Source of the DNA: Dorea_D hominis
Lineage (GTDB): Bacteria; Bacillota; Clostridia; Lachnospirales; Lachnospiraceae
Direction: 5' to 3'
DNA: 64,000 nucleotides
Assembly: GCF_014287705.1 (NCBI RefSeq)
Contig: NZ_JACOOY010000002.1
Location: 124,001-188,000 of the forward strand
Shown here: positions 1 to 7,295 of the stretch, one piece after another
Layout of the letters: the number at the start of each line of letters is the position of its first letter
Position numbering within the stretch: the stretch's first letter is position 1
The notes under the pieces: model-generated
Told to the model about the DNA's origin: nothing
The model's database searches: none
Seen by the model: the letters and a program-made list of their open reading frames with translations, nothing else
Position numbers and translations under genes: made by a program

Positions 1-228
1 TTGCCGGAAGAAGTAATTGTTGTATCAAAAGATGATATAAAAGAAATGATTTATATATTGTATGAAGTGCGTGTTTATCTGAAAAACGGGAAAAGGCTCT
101 ATGCCGACCGAAAATTTTGCCCACCATATGTTTCTGTGGATGGCAGAAAACATCAGGGAATCAGAGCAGAAGACTTTGTGGGTGTAAAATTTATCATGAG
201 GGAAGAAGATACAACGTTTAGAAGATAG
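1..228 (+). CDS. Hypothetical protein, probably 5'-truncated by the window edge
   Basis: The reading frame is open from the first base (a TTG) and ends at a TAG at 226-228, so the true start may lie upstream. The 75 visible residues are hydrophilic and have no signal peptide or membrane segment. The phrase VRVYLKNGKRLYADRKF looks like a pair of beta strands. I recognise no family. It ends 47 bases before the next gene, so the two may be co-transcribed. Function unknown. Confidence 0.5.
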   Translation: MPEEVIVVSKDDIKEMIYILYEVRVYLKNGKRLYADRKFCPPYVSVDGRKHQGIRAEDFVGVKFIMREEDTTFRR

Positions 229-275
229 TAGAGGTTAGAGAGACAGTTTCCGACTGAAAGCAGAGGAGAAAGCCA

Positions 276-1205
276 ATGAGTTTTGTATATAATGATAAAG
301 CATGGCAGATTGTTGAATATAAGAATTTGTATTATATTGAACTGTATACGCGTTCGATCCGTGTTTATAACCAATCATTTGATCAGATATTGAAAAGAGA
401 TAATCCGCAGTATTATTATGCGCAGATTTTAGTTGTAGAAGATACATTGTTCGCGATGGGGAAAGATACAACATTTATTGATGTGCTGCAAATACCATCC
501 TTAGAATTAGTGAAAAGGATCAAATGGAATGAGGAACGATATTTTGTACGAAGTGAATCGACAAATATGATATACAATAAGCAGGAACAACTTGTATATT
601 CAGGCTTGTATTCTGATAAAAAAGACACTGCTGTTTTAACGATAATTCATATAAATGAAGATTACAGGGAAGAGGTTGTCTGGCAATCAGAGCATACATA
701 TTTATTGCAGATTCTTTATAGCAAGAGAAAAAAAGATTACTTGCTGTGTTATAGAAAGATATACGAAGAAAACAGGAGAGAAGTATTCTGGGAGGAGCTG
801 GCATGGCTTAGAAGCGGGAAAATGTTCATGCGCTATGAAATGGAGCAAGATCAGGATTTTTGGGATTATGCATTTGACAGAAAAGAAAAAATTTGGTTTC
901 GTGGATGTTTTGCGCCGGCTTGGAAATCGTATCTGGTAAAATTAGAAGATAGCAGAAAAATGGATAGCTTTAGAAAACTGACTGAAATAAATGATTTGCT
1001 TGCATTTTCCGAGGATGGAAAGCGATGCGCTTATGTGATACCGGGGAAGACCTCAAAAGTATACATTTATTCTCTCGAAAAAGAAGCATGTGAGCGGGAA
1101 ATTACTTTGAAAGATTCAGAGCTTAGCTGGTGTGAAATTCAATTTATTGGGAATCGGTATATAGCAGTCAGAGGCTGTGATTATATGTTCTGGTATGAGA
1201 TATGA
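276..1205 (+). CDS. Unrecognised protein, possibly beta-propeller-like
   Basis: A 309-residue soluble protein without signal peptide or membrane segment. The start ATG follows a GAGGAG ribosome binding site 9 bases upstream. The sequence is unusually rich in Tyr, Trp and Phe and consists of repeated short hydrophobic strands separated by turns, for example LEDSRKM...FSEDGKRCAYVI and SLEKEACEREITL. This resembles WD40/YVTN-type beta-propellers, in which each blade ends with a statement about a stored value. No catalytic motif is visible. The GC-poor coding resembles that of the preceding short gene. The propeller call is a visual inference only; the family is unidentified. Confidence 0.6.
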   Translation: MSFVYNDKAWQIVEYKNLYYIELYTRSIRVYNQSFDQILKRDNPQYYYAQILVVEDTLFAMGKDTTFIDVLQIPSLELVKRIKWNEERYFVRSESTNMIYNKQEQLVYSGLYSDKKDTAVLTIIHINEDYREEVVWQSEHTYLLQILYSKRKKDYLLCYRKIYEENRREVFWEELAWLRSGKMFMRYEMEQDQDFWDYAFDRKEKIWFRGCFAPAWKSYLVKLEDSRKMDSFRKLTEINDLLAFSEDGKRCAYVIPGKTSKVYIYSLEKEACEREITLKDSELSWCEIQFIGNRYIAVRGCDYMFWYEI

Positions 1206-1252
1206 TTCTCCGGTTGTACAACCTGTATATTCCAGCTATAATAAAATTATAG

Positions 1253-1819
1253 GAATCCTTTGATATTTTGCGGGAATGTAATCCGTTTGCTGTGGATATG
1301 CTGATGAACATATTCGTAAATGGAGATGGAGCAAAGTTACAATGGAAATTAAAGGATAAAAAGGGCTGGACAGGAGATGTCTTTGGAAGCATAGAAAATT
1401 TTGCAAATTTTGCCAGATTAAAAATTGACTATGCAGTCGAAGAAGAAGATCTGCCAGATTCCATGATCTGTTTTGCTAAGACACTTCAGAAAGCAAAAGA
1501 AAATTTATCCGAAAAAGACAGAGAAGAAGTGATTGGATTTCATACATTCCAGCCGGGACTATGGGATGACTCTTGCGAATATAATCAGTATATTGCGGAA
1601 AATGTGTTTACACAGGGTAGTTCTGCATATGAAGTGAAAGAGATTATCCGCCAATATGAAAATGTTACAGTTGAAGAATTAAAACAACTGGCAAATGAGA
1701 TATTTACGCCGGAAAATATGAGCATCAGCGTTGGCTATGACAGTTGGTACACGAAGAAATCAACTTTGGAAAAGAAATGCCGGAAGATGCGAAAAATACT
1801 GGGAGGACAATACTTATGA
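1253..1819 (+). pseudogene. C-terminal remnant of an M16 (insulinase-type) zinc peptidase
   Basis: The frame opens just after a TAG at 1250 and has no ribosome binding site at its first TTG or later ATG codons. It encodes about 188 residues. The end, EEIIRQYENVTVEELKQLANEIF-type sequence followed by TPENMSISVGYD, is the characteristic tail of the C-terminal domain of M16 peptidases and their inactive partner subunits. M16 proteins are normally more than 400 residues and carry HxxEH in the N-terminal domain; that half is absent here. The fragment therefore looks like a 5'-deleted gene. Its TGA overlaps the ATG of the next small gene, an arrangement probably inherited from the intact operon. 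Confidence 0.6.
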
Positions 1820-2028
1820 TGAATAAAATATCAATTATCACATTTGTAGGAATGATCATTACCGGACTCGTTTCGATTGCGGTGTTTCTCGCGCCGGTAA
1901 GTGGTTTCCTTATGTATCCGTTTTTTGCAGGCTTCGCAGTACTGCTTGGGATTGTGAGCGCACTGCTTGCAAGAGAACATAAGATTTTGCGCGTATTTGC
2001 TATTCTTATTAAAAAATTTCGAAATTAA
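1816..2028 (+). CDS. Small two-TM membrane protein, function unknown
   Basis: Seventy residues starting MMNKISIITFVG. The start at 1816 is chosen because GGAGG lies at 1802-1806, 9 bases upstream; a longer frame from 1744 has no such site and would run out of frame through the M16 remnant. Two hydrophobic stretches (about residues 5-27 and 33-52) are followed by a basic tail (KILRVFAILIKKFRN). The pattern resembles small DUF4190-like membrane proteins, but I cannot assign a family. The ATG overlaps the stop of the remnant (ATGA), indicating translational coupling. Confidence 0.6.
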   Translation: MMNKISIITFVGMIITGLVSIAVFLAPVSGFLMYPFFAGFAVLLGIVSALLAREHKILRVFAILIKKFRN

Positions 2029-2042
2029 GCCGAAAATTTTCA

Positions 2043-2077
2043 TAAAACAGGATCCGGCGGGAATCCGCCGGATCCTG
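2043..2077 (-). terminator. Rho-independent terminator for the minus-strand peptidase
   Basis: A perfect 13-bp stem (CAGGATCCGGCGG, 2048-2060, with its complement 2065-2077) closes a GAAT loop. On the minus strand it is followed by TTTTATG, giving a short U-tract. It lies about 85 bases beyond the stop of the aminopeptidase. There is no T-tract on the plus side, so it serves mainly the minus strand, but it may also block plus-strand read-through. Confidence 0.8.
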
Positions 2078-2162
2078 CAATCAATATATGCAATTCTACT
2101 ATGCAAACAGCTTAGCTGGCAGCCAGAAAATCGTGTAGCCAGGGAAGCCTCGCAGTCAAGGC

Positions 2163-3950
2163 CTAGATTGCTCTTGTGTATTCTTTGAGCCATTCTCTTT
2201 CCTCATCTGTAAGGTGCGGTCCGATCTTCTCATATACGTCTTTGTGGTAGTTGTTGAGCCATTCTCTCTCGGATTTGGTCATCTCTTCCGGATCAATTCC
2301 GTCAAGGTCGATCGGAGCGAAAGTGATCGTCTCGAAATGCATGAACTGACCATATTTGTTCAGCTCACCTTTTCTTACGATAAATTCATTCTCGATACGG
2401 ATACCGAATTTACCATCTTCGTAAATACCAGGCTCGTCTGTGATAACCATACCTTCTTCTAACTGATGATGCTCGTTCTTGCTTGGAACAACATACCAGC
2501 GGAAGCCTGTCGGTGGCTCGTGAACATTTCCAAGGTATCCGACACCATGTCCGGAACCGCACTGGAAGTCAATGTTCAGATCCCAGATCGGCTGTCTTAC
2601 GAGGACATCCAGGTTGTAACCGTGGCATCCGTAGAGGAAGTTTGCACGGGACAGGTTCATCATAGCACGTACAACGGCTGTGAAATATTTCTTCATATCC
2701 TGATCGATAGAACCAAGGATGAAAGTACGTGTAATATCTGTAGATCCTTCATAGTATCCACCGCCTGTATCATTCAGGAACATTGCGCCTTCTTTTAATA
2801 CAACGTCTGTCTCTTTACTCGGAGAATAATGCATCATAGCTGCATGATCTGCAAATGCGCATAGAGGTTCAAAACTGTCGCGGATATATCCTTCCTGAGC
2901 TGCTCTTAAGCTTGTCAGCTTGTCAGCAGAGCTTAACTCTGTAATATCTTCTTTGTCGTAACGAGTCTTGATCCAGTACATGAATTTTGTAATCGCAATA
3001 CCATCTTTGATATGAGCTTCTTTGATGTTCTCCAGCTCAACATCATTCTTCATGGCTTTCATAAGAATTGTCGGGTTGGCAGCTTCTGCAATCTTGCAAG
3101 GAATGTTCTTGTAAAGTGCGTAGTTCATCTTCATCGGATCGATGAGGGCAGTCTCGGAAGCATCCAGTTTCTTAATGTCTTCGTAAATGTCATTGTACGG
3201 ATGAAGTGTAACATTTACTTTCTTGAACTCTTCCAGAATACGGTCATTTAACTTCGTCTCGTCAACGTAGAGATCTACGCCGTCCATTCTTACGATAGAG
3301 TAAGAGAGCAGTAACGGGAAGAAATCAATATCATCACCACGGACATTTAAAAGCCATCCTGTATCGTCCAGAGATGCGATAATATGTACTGTTGCACCAT
3401 TGTCTTTCATGATTTTGCGGACACGCTCCAGTTTGTGTGCTGAGCTTTCGCCGGAATATTTCTCCTCAAGGAAGAATGCCGGTTTGTCAGAAAGCGGTGG
3501 TCTGTCTTCCCAGATCTGGTCGATCAGATCTTCTTCGTAATCAATAGAAATGTTCTTCGAAGAAAGAGCATCTTCATATTCTTTTCCTTCATCCATGGAA
3601 AGAACACGTCCGTCAAATCCAACCTTTCCGCCTTCCGGAATCTTGTCTGCCAGATATTCTGTAACAGATGGAGTATCCCCAACGAACATTTTCATAAGGC
3701 GGACTCCACTGCCTTCCAGTTCGTTTGTAGCCTGGAAGAAATAACGTCCGTCTGTCCAAAGACCTGCATCATCCTGGCATATAACAGCAGTTCCGTAAGA
3801 ACCACTGAAGCCGGTGATGTATTTTCTGGCTTTGAAATGTTCTCCCACATATTCACTCTGGTGGAAATCGGCTGTTGGAACGACATAGGCATCAATTCCT
3901 TTTTCAGCCATCAGAGCACGCAGTTTTGCGATTCTTTCTGATACTTTCAT
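2163..3950 (-). CDS. Xaa-Pro aminopeptidase (aminopeptidase P, M24B)
   Basis: A cytosolic dinuclear-metal aminopeptidase that removes an N-terminal residue preceding proline. The 595 residues match the long three-domain aminopeptidase P form: two creatinase-like N-terminal domains (about 1-320), a pita-bread catalytic domain (about 325-530) and a C-terminal extension with NNYHKDVYEKIGPHL. The expected metal ligands are all visible: D394 and D405 (NDTGGGYYEGSTDITRTF), H468 (GSGHGVGYLGNVHEPP), E506 (TDEPGIY) and E520 (GIRIENEF). A GGAGG site precedes the ATG. The promoter shares a 16-mer with that of the peptide transporter at 4.7-6.05 kb, consistent with a common role in peptide use. Confidence 0.93.
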   Translation of the reverse strand: MKVSERIAKLRALMAEKGIDAYVVPTADFHQSEYVGEHFKARKYITGFSGSYGTAVICQDDAGLWTDGRYFFQATNELEGSGVRLMKMFVGDTPSVTEYLADKIPEGGKVGFDGRVLSMDEGKEYEDALSSKNISIDYEEDLIDQIWEDRPPLSDKPAFFLEEKYSGESSAHKLERVRKIMKDNGATVHIIASLDDTGWLLNVRGDDIDFFPLLLSYSIVRMDGVDLYVDETKLNDRILEEFKKVNVTLHPYNDIYEDIKKLDASETALIDPMKMNYALYKNIPCKIAEAANPTILMKAMKNDVELENIKEAHIKDGIAITKFMYWIKTRYDKEDITELSSADKLTSLRAAQEGYIRDSFEPLCAFADHAAMMHYSPSKETDVVLKEGAMFLNDTGGGYYEGSTDITRTFILGSIDQDMKKYFTAVVRAMMNLSRANFLYGCHGYNLDVLVRQPIWDLNIDFQCGSGHGVGYLGNVHEPPTGFRWYVVPSKNEHHQLEEGMVITDEPGIYEDGKFGIRIENEFIVRKGELNKYGQFMHFETITFAPIDLDGIDPEEMTKSEREWLNNYHKDVYEKIGPHLTDEEREWLKEYTRAI

Positions 3951-3984
3951 TTGAAAATCCTCCTTAGTATTTAAATCTGTCTAT

Positions 3985-4013
3985 ATTTTAACACTTATTA
4001 GACTAAAGTACAA
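3985..4013 (-). promoter_or_regulatory. Promoter of the Xaa-Pro aminopeptidase gene
   Basis: Read on the minus strand: -35 TTGTAC (4013-4008), 17-base spacer, -10 TAAAAT (3990-3985). The -35 and the first ten spacer bases form TTGTACTTTAGTCTAA (4013-3998), which occurs identically in the promoter of the POT transporter. The element contains the small dyad TTAGTCTAA and may be an operator. Confidence 0.7.
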
Positions 4014-4053
4014 ACCTGTTCCTGAAATTTTATAGATCTTTTATTATCATTGA

Positions 4054-4082
4054 TTGAAAGCCGGGATGTTTTAGCGTATAAT
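4054..4082 (+). promoter_or_regulatory. Promoter for the small membrane protein gene
   Basis: TTGAAA (4054-4059), a 17-base spacer and TATAAT (4077-4082) form a near-consensus sigma-A promoter. A 14-base direct repeat CAGAGCGGTATACG starts just after the -10 (4086-4099) and recurs at 4132-4145 in the leader. Confidence 0.75.
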
Positions 4083-4187
4083 AGACAGAGCGGTATACGA
4101 AGAAATATAGACTTATAAATTTGTAAGATATCAGAGCGGTATACGCAGGAATCAATAGAAGAAAGGGTACAAGACGGAGGAGAGAAC

Positions 4188-4559
4188 ATGGTAAAGTATT
4201 TATTAGTAGTTGCCGGTGGCCTGATTTTCCTTGCTGGATATTCTTTTATGAAGAAGAATGAAGGCTCCGGTAAGACAATGCGTATCTATGCATTGTTTGC
4301 ATATGCGGGATTAAGTCTTATCATTCTGGCCGGTGCGAGGGTATTGGATCCAGTATTTGCACAGATGGGAAGCTGGGCCGATAACATACAGCTTGCAGTG
4401 CAGGCAGCATGTTTTGTAATCGGAGCAGAAGTTTTATTAAAACCTGCTTTTGAAGACCAGAAAGAGAAACGGACTTCCAAGAAGATCACATCCAGAGGAA
4501 GTGTCAGCCAGACGAAGATGACTTATACGCAGTCAAAAAAGAATCATAAGAAGAAGTAA
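4188..4559 (+). CDS. Small membrane protein with basic C-terminal tail
   Basis: A 123-residue protein of unknown function. Hydrophobic segments are visible at about residues 3-20, 34-55 and 66-84. A strongly basic, Lys/Ser/Thr-rich cytoplasmic tail of about 35 residues ends KKNHKKK. GGAGGAGAG lies just upstream of the ATG. It stands alone between its own promoter and a hairpin terminator, so it is a monocistronic unit. I do not recognise the family. Confidence 0.7.
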   Translation: MVKYLLVVAGGLIFLAGYSFMKKNEGSGKTMRIYALFAYAGLSLIILAGARVLDPVFAQMGSWADNIQLAVQAACFVIGAEVLLKPAFEDQKEKRTSKKITSRGSVSQTKMTYTQSKKNHKKK

Positions 4560-4562
4560 GTT

Positions 4563-4599
4563 ATAAATGGGAATCAGACAAGTGCTGGTTCCCATTTAT
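4563..4599 (+). terminator. Hairpin terminator after the small membrane protein
   Basis: An 11-bp stem (ATAAATGGGAA / TTCCCATTTAT, 4563-4573 and 4589-4599) starts four bases after the stop codon. The following T-tract is weak (TATTGTGTATT). Just downstream a 16-base unit ATTGCTATAACAAAAA is duplicated in tandem (4605-4620, 4621-4636). Confidence 0.6.
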
Positions 4600-4631
4600 T
4601 GTGTATTGCTATAACAAAAAATTGCTATAAC

Positions 4632-4676
4632 AAAAAGAGTTGTCGTACTAACCGAAGTTAGTAGACAACTCTTTTT
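4632..4676 (-). terminator. Bidirectional terminator between convergent genes
   Basis: A long stem (AAAAAGAGTTGTC + TACTAAC with its complement, one bulged G at 4645) and a CGAA tetraloop, flanked by A5 on the left and T5 on the right. It can terminate the POT transporter (minus) and back up the weaker plus-strand hairpin. Confidence 0.85.
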
Positions 4677-4697
4677 ATGTACGATATTCAGTTTGAA

Positions 4698-6053
4698 TTA
4701 TTCGCCTTCAACCATTCTGTCGAACTTCTTAGTAAATGCTAACATGATAACTCCGCAAGCGATGATGATAGCTGTTACTGTACCATAAGCTTTAACGAAG
4801 TCGAAGTTTCCGAGCCAGTTATAAAGTGGTCCGTAAGCTTTACCAGAGAAGAAGATGATCAGTGGCCATACACCAAGCATTGTTCCGAGAAGTTTCTTCG
4901 GAGAATACTTGCTGATGAAAGCGTTTCCAAGTGGTGAGAAGATAACTTCACCAACAGACATACAAACGGCTGTCAGAATGATTACCCAGATACCAACCGG
5001 ATGATCAGAGCTCTGTCCTGAAAGAACTGCTGCAAGTACCATGGATGCTGTACAAAGACCAAGTACGATGATTCCTAAAGCTGTCTTTGTGAACATTCCC
5101 CAGTCTCCCTGTGGGCGCTGTCTCATCTTAGCCCAGATTCCTGCAAATACAGGGCAAAGGATGATACAAAGCAGACCGTTCATAGAGTCGAACCATGCAG
5201 TAGGCATCTCGAAGGAACCGATGTTCCAGTTAGCCCATCCTTGTCCTCCCTGAGAAGCTGGACCGAATTCATAGTAAACAGGCATGTAAACCATGTACCA
5301 AATCAGCCAGAAGATTCCAGAGAATAATGTTACGATCAGAATAGCGATAACACGGTTTCTCTCAAGTTTGGTAAGTGGAGCGTTGTCTTTCTCTTTGTCA
5401 GCTTTCTCAACATTTTCTGTACGGTTGTCAACCAGGAATGGTTTCTTACCAGCATCGCCGAAGAATCTCATTCCGAATAACCACCATGCACAGTCGATGA
5501 ACATGAAGATTCCGCAAACGAGGAACATCTCACGATATCCAACGTTAGTACCGACCAGTGACAGGAAAGTTGTTCCGATGAATGATCCGATGTTAACGAA
5601 TGAGTACTGAAGACTGAATGCAGTATCCAGTTCATCCTGATCAGATGATGGGAACAGACGTCCGTTGATACCAGAAACGTTTCCTTTGAAGAATCCAGTT
5701 CCGATAGCGATCAGTACGATCATTACCCAAAGCATTCCAACTCCGTTAGCTTTCCATGCACACAGGTATCCGAGTCCCATAAGAATCTCTCCAACTGGTA
5801 CAAGAAGACGAGGACTAATCCAGCGGTCAGCGATATATCCACCAATAACTGGTGTGATATAAGTAAACGCTACCAGGTTAGAACTCATTGCAGCACCTAC
5901 GGATTTGTCTAATCCAAGACCACCCTTTGCTGCAGCGACTACGATAAAGATCGACAGTCCCCACTTAGCAGCATAGTATGCAAGTCTTTCGAATGTGAAA
6001 GAGAGGCAGCATACATAGAAGCCAAATGGAAATTTTTTCTTAGTGTTTTCCAT
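4698..6053 (-). CDS. POT/PTR2-family proton-coupled peptide transporter (MFS)
   Basis: An integral membrane symporter importing di- and tripeptides with protons. About 12-14 hydrophobic segments span 451 residues. The family signatures are present: FTFERLAYYAAKW near residue 22 (the ExxER/Y motif), GGYIADRW in the loop after TM2, and FSLQYSFVNIGSFIGT near residue 150 (PTR2 motif). The start at 6053 (MENTKKKF) is preferred because GGAGGG lies 9 bases upstream; an upstream GTG at 6062 would directly abut that site. It shares a promoter element with the Xaa-Pro aminopeptidase gene, which fits uptake followed by cleavage of proline peptides. Confidence 0.9.
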   Translation of the reverse strand: MENTKKKFPFGFYVCCLSFTFERLAYYAAKWGLSIFIVVAAAKGGLGLDKSVGAAMSSNLVAFTYITPVIGGYIADRWISPRLLVPVGEILMGLGYLCAWKANGVGMLWVMIVLIAIGTGFFKGNVSGINGRLFPSSDQDELDTAFSLQYSFVNIGSFIGTTFLSLVGTNVGYREMFLVCGIFMFIDCAWWLFGMRFFGDAGKKPFLVDNRTENVEKADKEKDNAPLTKLERNRVIAILIVTLFSGIFWLIWYMVYMPVYYEFGPASQGGQGWANWNIGSFEMPTAWFDSMNGLLCIILCPVFAGIWAKMRQRPQGDWGMFTKTALGIIVLGLCTASMVLAAVLSGQSSDHPVGIWVIILTAVCMSVGEVIFSPLGNAFISKYSPKKLLGTMLGVWPLIIFFSGKAYGPLYNWLGNFDFVKAYGTVTAIIIACGVIMLAFTKKFDRMVEGE

Positions 6054-6138
6054 GAGTTTCACCCTCCAATATGAAATTTTTCATGATGTACAAAATGTAG
6101 AGACATAAGTTCTAAATTTTGTGCTCTCAATGTTCTAT

Positions 6139-6167
6139 ATGATAGCATAACTTAGACTAAAGTACAA
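6139..6167 (-). promoter_or_regulatory. Promoter of the POT transporter gene
   Basis: Read on the minus strand: -35 TTGTAC (6167-6162), 17-base spacer, -10 TATCAT (6144-6139). TTGTACTTTAGTCTAA (6167-6152) is identical to the segment in the Xaa-Pro aminopeptidase promoter and sits at the same position relative to -35 and -10. Confidence 0.7.
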
Positions 6168-6319
6168 CCAATTAATTTAAGAAAATGTTAAGTTTTTCAT
6201 TTTTTGTCGTTTTTTTGACATAAATATGCCATAAAAAGGATAAAAAAACACCCATTTGGTAATGCAAAATGCATAATTGTCAGAAAATTAACGGGGAATA
6301 TAAAAAAAACGTAAAATGC

Positions 6320-6348
6320 TTGAATGTTAGTATCTGAACATATATAAT
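6320..6348 (+). promoter_or_regulatory. Promoter of the YcxB-like gene
   Basis: TTGAAT (6320-6325), 17 bases, TATAAT (6343-6348). It lies about 50 bases before the start codon. Confidence 0.75.
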
Positions 6349-6399
6349 GAAACGGATATATTTTACAAAATTATAATAGAAGAAAGATGGGGAAGATTT

Positions 6400-6999
6400 A
6401 TGGCAGGACGTTATTGTGTGAAGTATAAGGAATCTCAGAATACATTGCAGAAGATCTGTAAGCTGTTCCGAATGGATGAGAGTGATATTACGCTTAAATT
6501 TGTAGTATTTTTCCTTGGAATCCTGATTTTTTATTTTGTTATGAAATTTGGAAATCCTGGCAATGATATGACAAAGTTTGTTGTACGGTATATAATCTGG
6601 TGGATTGCAGCTTTTGCAGTTGGTATTACATTAAATCGTACAATCTGGAGAAAGGCTCTGGATGCTACAGCAATCGGAGATGCGGAAGACCAGTTCCTTA
6701 GAAGAAATAAACTGAACGGTGGAACTGTATCGACTGAGCTGGATTTTTACGACGATCATTTTGACAGTGTAATGGAAATGAAGACAAGATCCTTTCAGTA
6801 TGCGAATGTCGTTAAATTACTGGAATCGGAAGATGCATTTGCGGTTGTTGTGAAGACAGAACCGGACAGCAAAGGATCACCGAGAGCAATGTGCGGCTTC
6901 CCGAAGGATGCGCTGGAACAAGGAAGTATTGATGAGCTGAGAGCATTTTTATTGGAACGCTGTACGAATATGAGGCGCAAGAAAGTAAAGAAATTTTAA
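6400..6999 (+). CDS. YcxB-like membrane protein
   Basis: A 199-residue protein with an N-terminal cytoplasmic stretch, two adjacent membrane segments (about residues 31-50 and 61-80), and a C-terminal cytoplasmic domain. That domain reads TELDFYDDHFDSVMEMKTRS...YANVVKLLES..AFAVVV...GFPKDALEQG, the typical YcxB/DUF pattern of a small beta-rich domain after two TMs. The biochemical function of this family is unknown. It is a single-gene unit with its own promoter and terminator. Confidence 0.75.
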   Translation: MAGRYCVKYKESQNTLQKICKLFRMDESDITLKFVVFFLGILIFYFVMKFGNPGNDMTKFVVRYIIWWIAAFAVGITLNRTIWRKALDATAIGDAEDQFLRRNKLNGGTVSTELDFYDDHFDSVMEMKTRSFQYANVVKLLESEDAFAVVVKTEPDSKGSPRAMCGFPKDALEQGSIDELRAFLLERCTNMRRKKVKKF

Positions 7000-7012
7000 G
7001 ATATTATTAAAG

Positions 7013-7057
7013 AACAGGACATGGAGAAGCAATGTAAGTGCTTTTCGTGTCCTGTTT
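7013..7057 (+). terminator. Terminator after the YcxB-like gene
   Basis: AACAGGACA (7013-7021) pairs with TGTCCTGTT (7048-7056), with an inner AAGCA/TGCTT helix, followed by TATTTATT. Confidence 0.75.
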
Positions 7058-7157
7058 ATTTATTATGGCGACGAGGAAAAATGCAATATAAAAGTTTATA
7101 ATTATGCATATTATTAATAGGAAACAACATGTTTGTGCATAAAAACCTGTAAAAAAG

Positions 7158-7175
7158 TTGATAAGATTTTAACAA
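7158..7175. promoter_or_regulatory. Rex-box-like operator upstream of the decarboxylase operon
   Basis: TTGATAAGATTTTAACAA matches the Firmicutes Rex operator pattern TTGTTAA-N4-TTAACAA at 13 of 14 specified positions. It ends 17 bases upstream of the -35 of the carboxyltransferase promoter. The cognate regulator rex is encoded at 55.1 kb in this window. Recognition by Rex is inferred from the motif only. Confidence 0.6.
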
Positions 7176-7192
7176 AAAATAAAGGAAAATAC

Positions 7193-7221
7193 TTGCAGAT
7201 TGATGTCGGAAAAGATATAAT
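7193..7221 (+). promoter_or_regulatory. Promoter of the decarboxylase/carboxyltransferase operon
   Basis: TTGCAG (7193-7198), 17 bases, TATAAT (7216-7221); a second overlapping TATAAT starts at 7221. The leader to the first start codon is about 70 bases. Confidence 0.7.
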
Positions 7222-7295
7222 ATAATTGGCTAAAATTTGGTTTTACTTTTCCGAGAAGTATAAACCTTAAAATAAGGAAAATGGAGGGCTGGACT

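Larger units (their letters stand above)
6054..6399. other. AT-rich divergent intergenic region
   Basis: About 345 bases without a gene, very AT-rich with runs of T and A around 6170-6310. It holds the minus-strand promoter of the transporter (6139-6167) and the plus-strand promoter of the YcxB-like gene (6320-6348), described separately. I see no further convincing structure in the middle. Confidence 0.7.
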
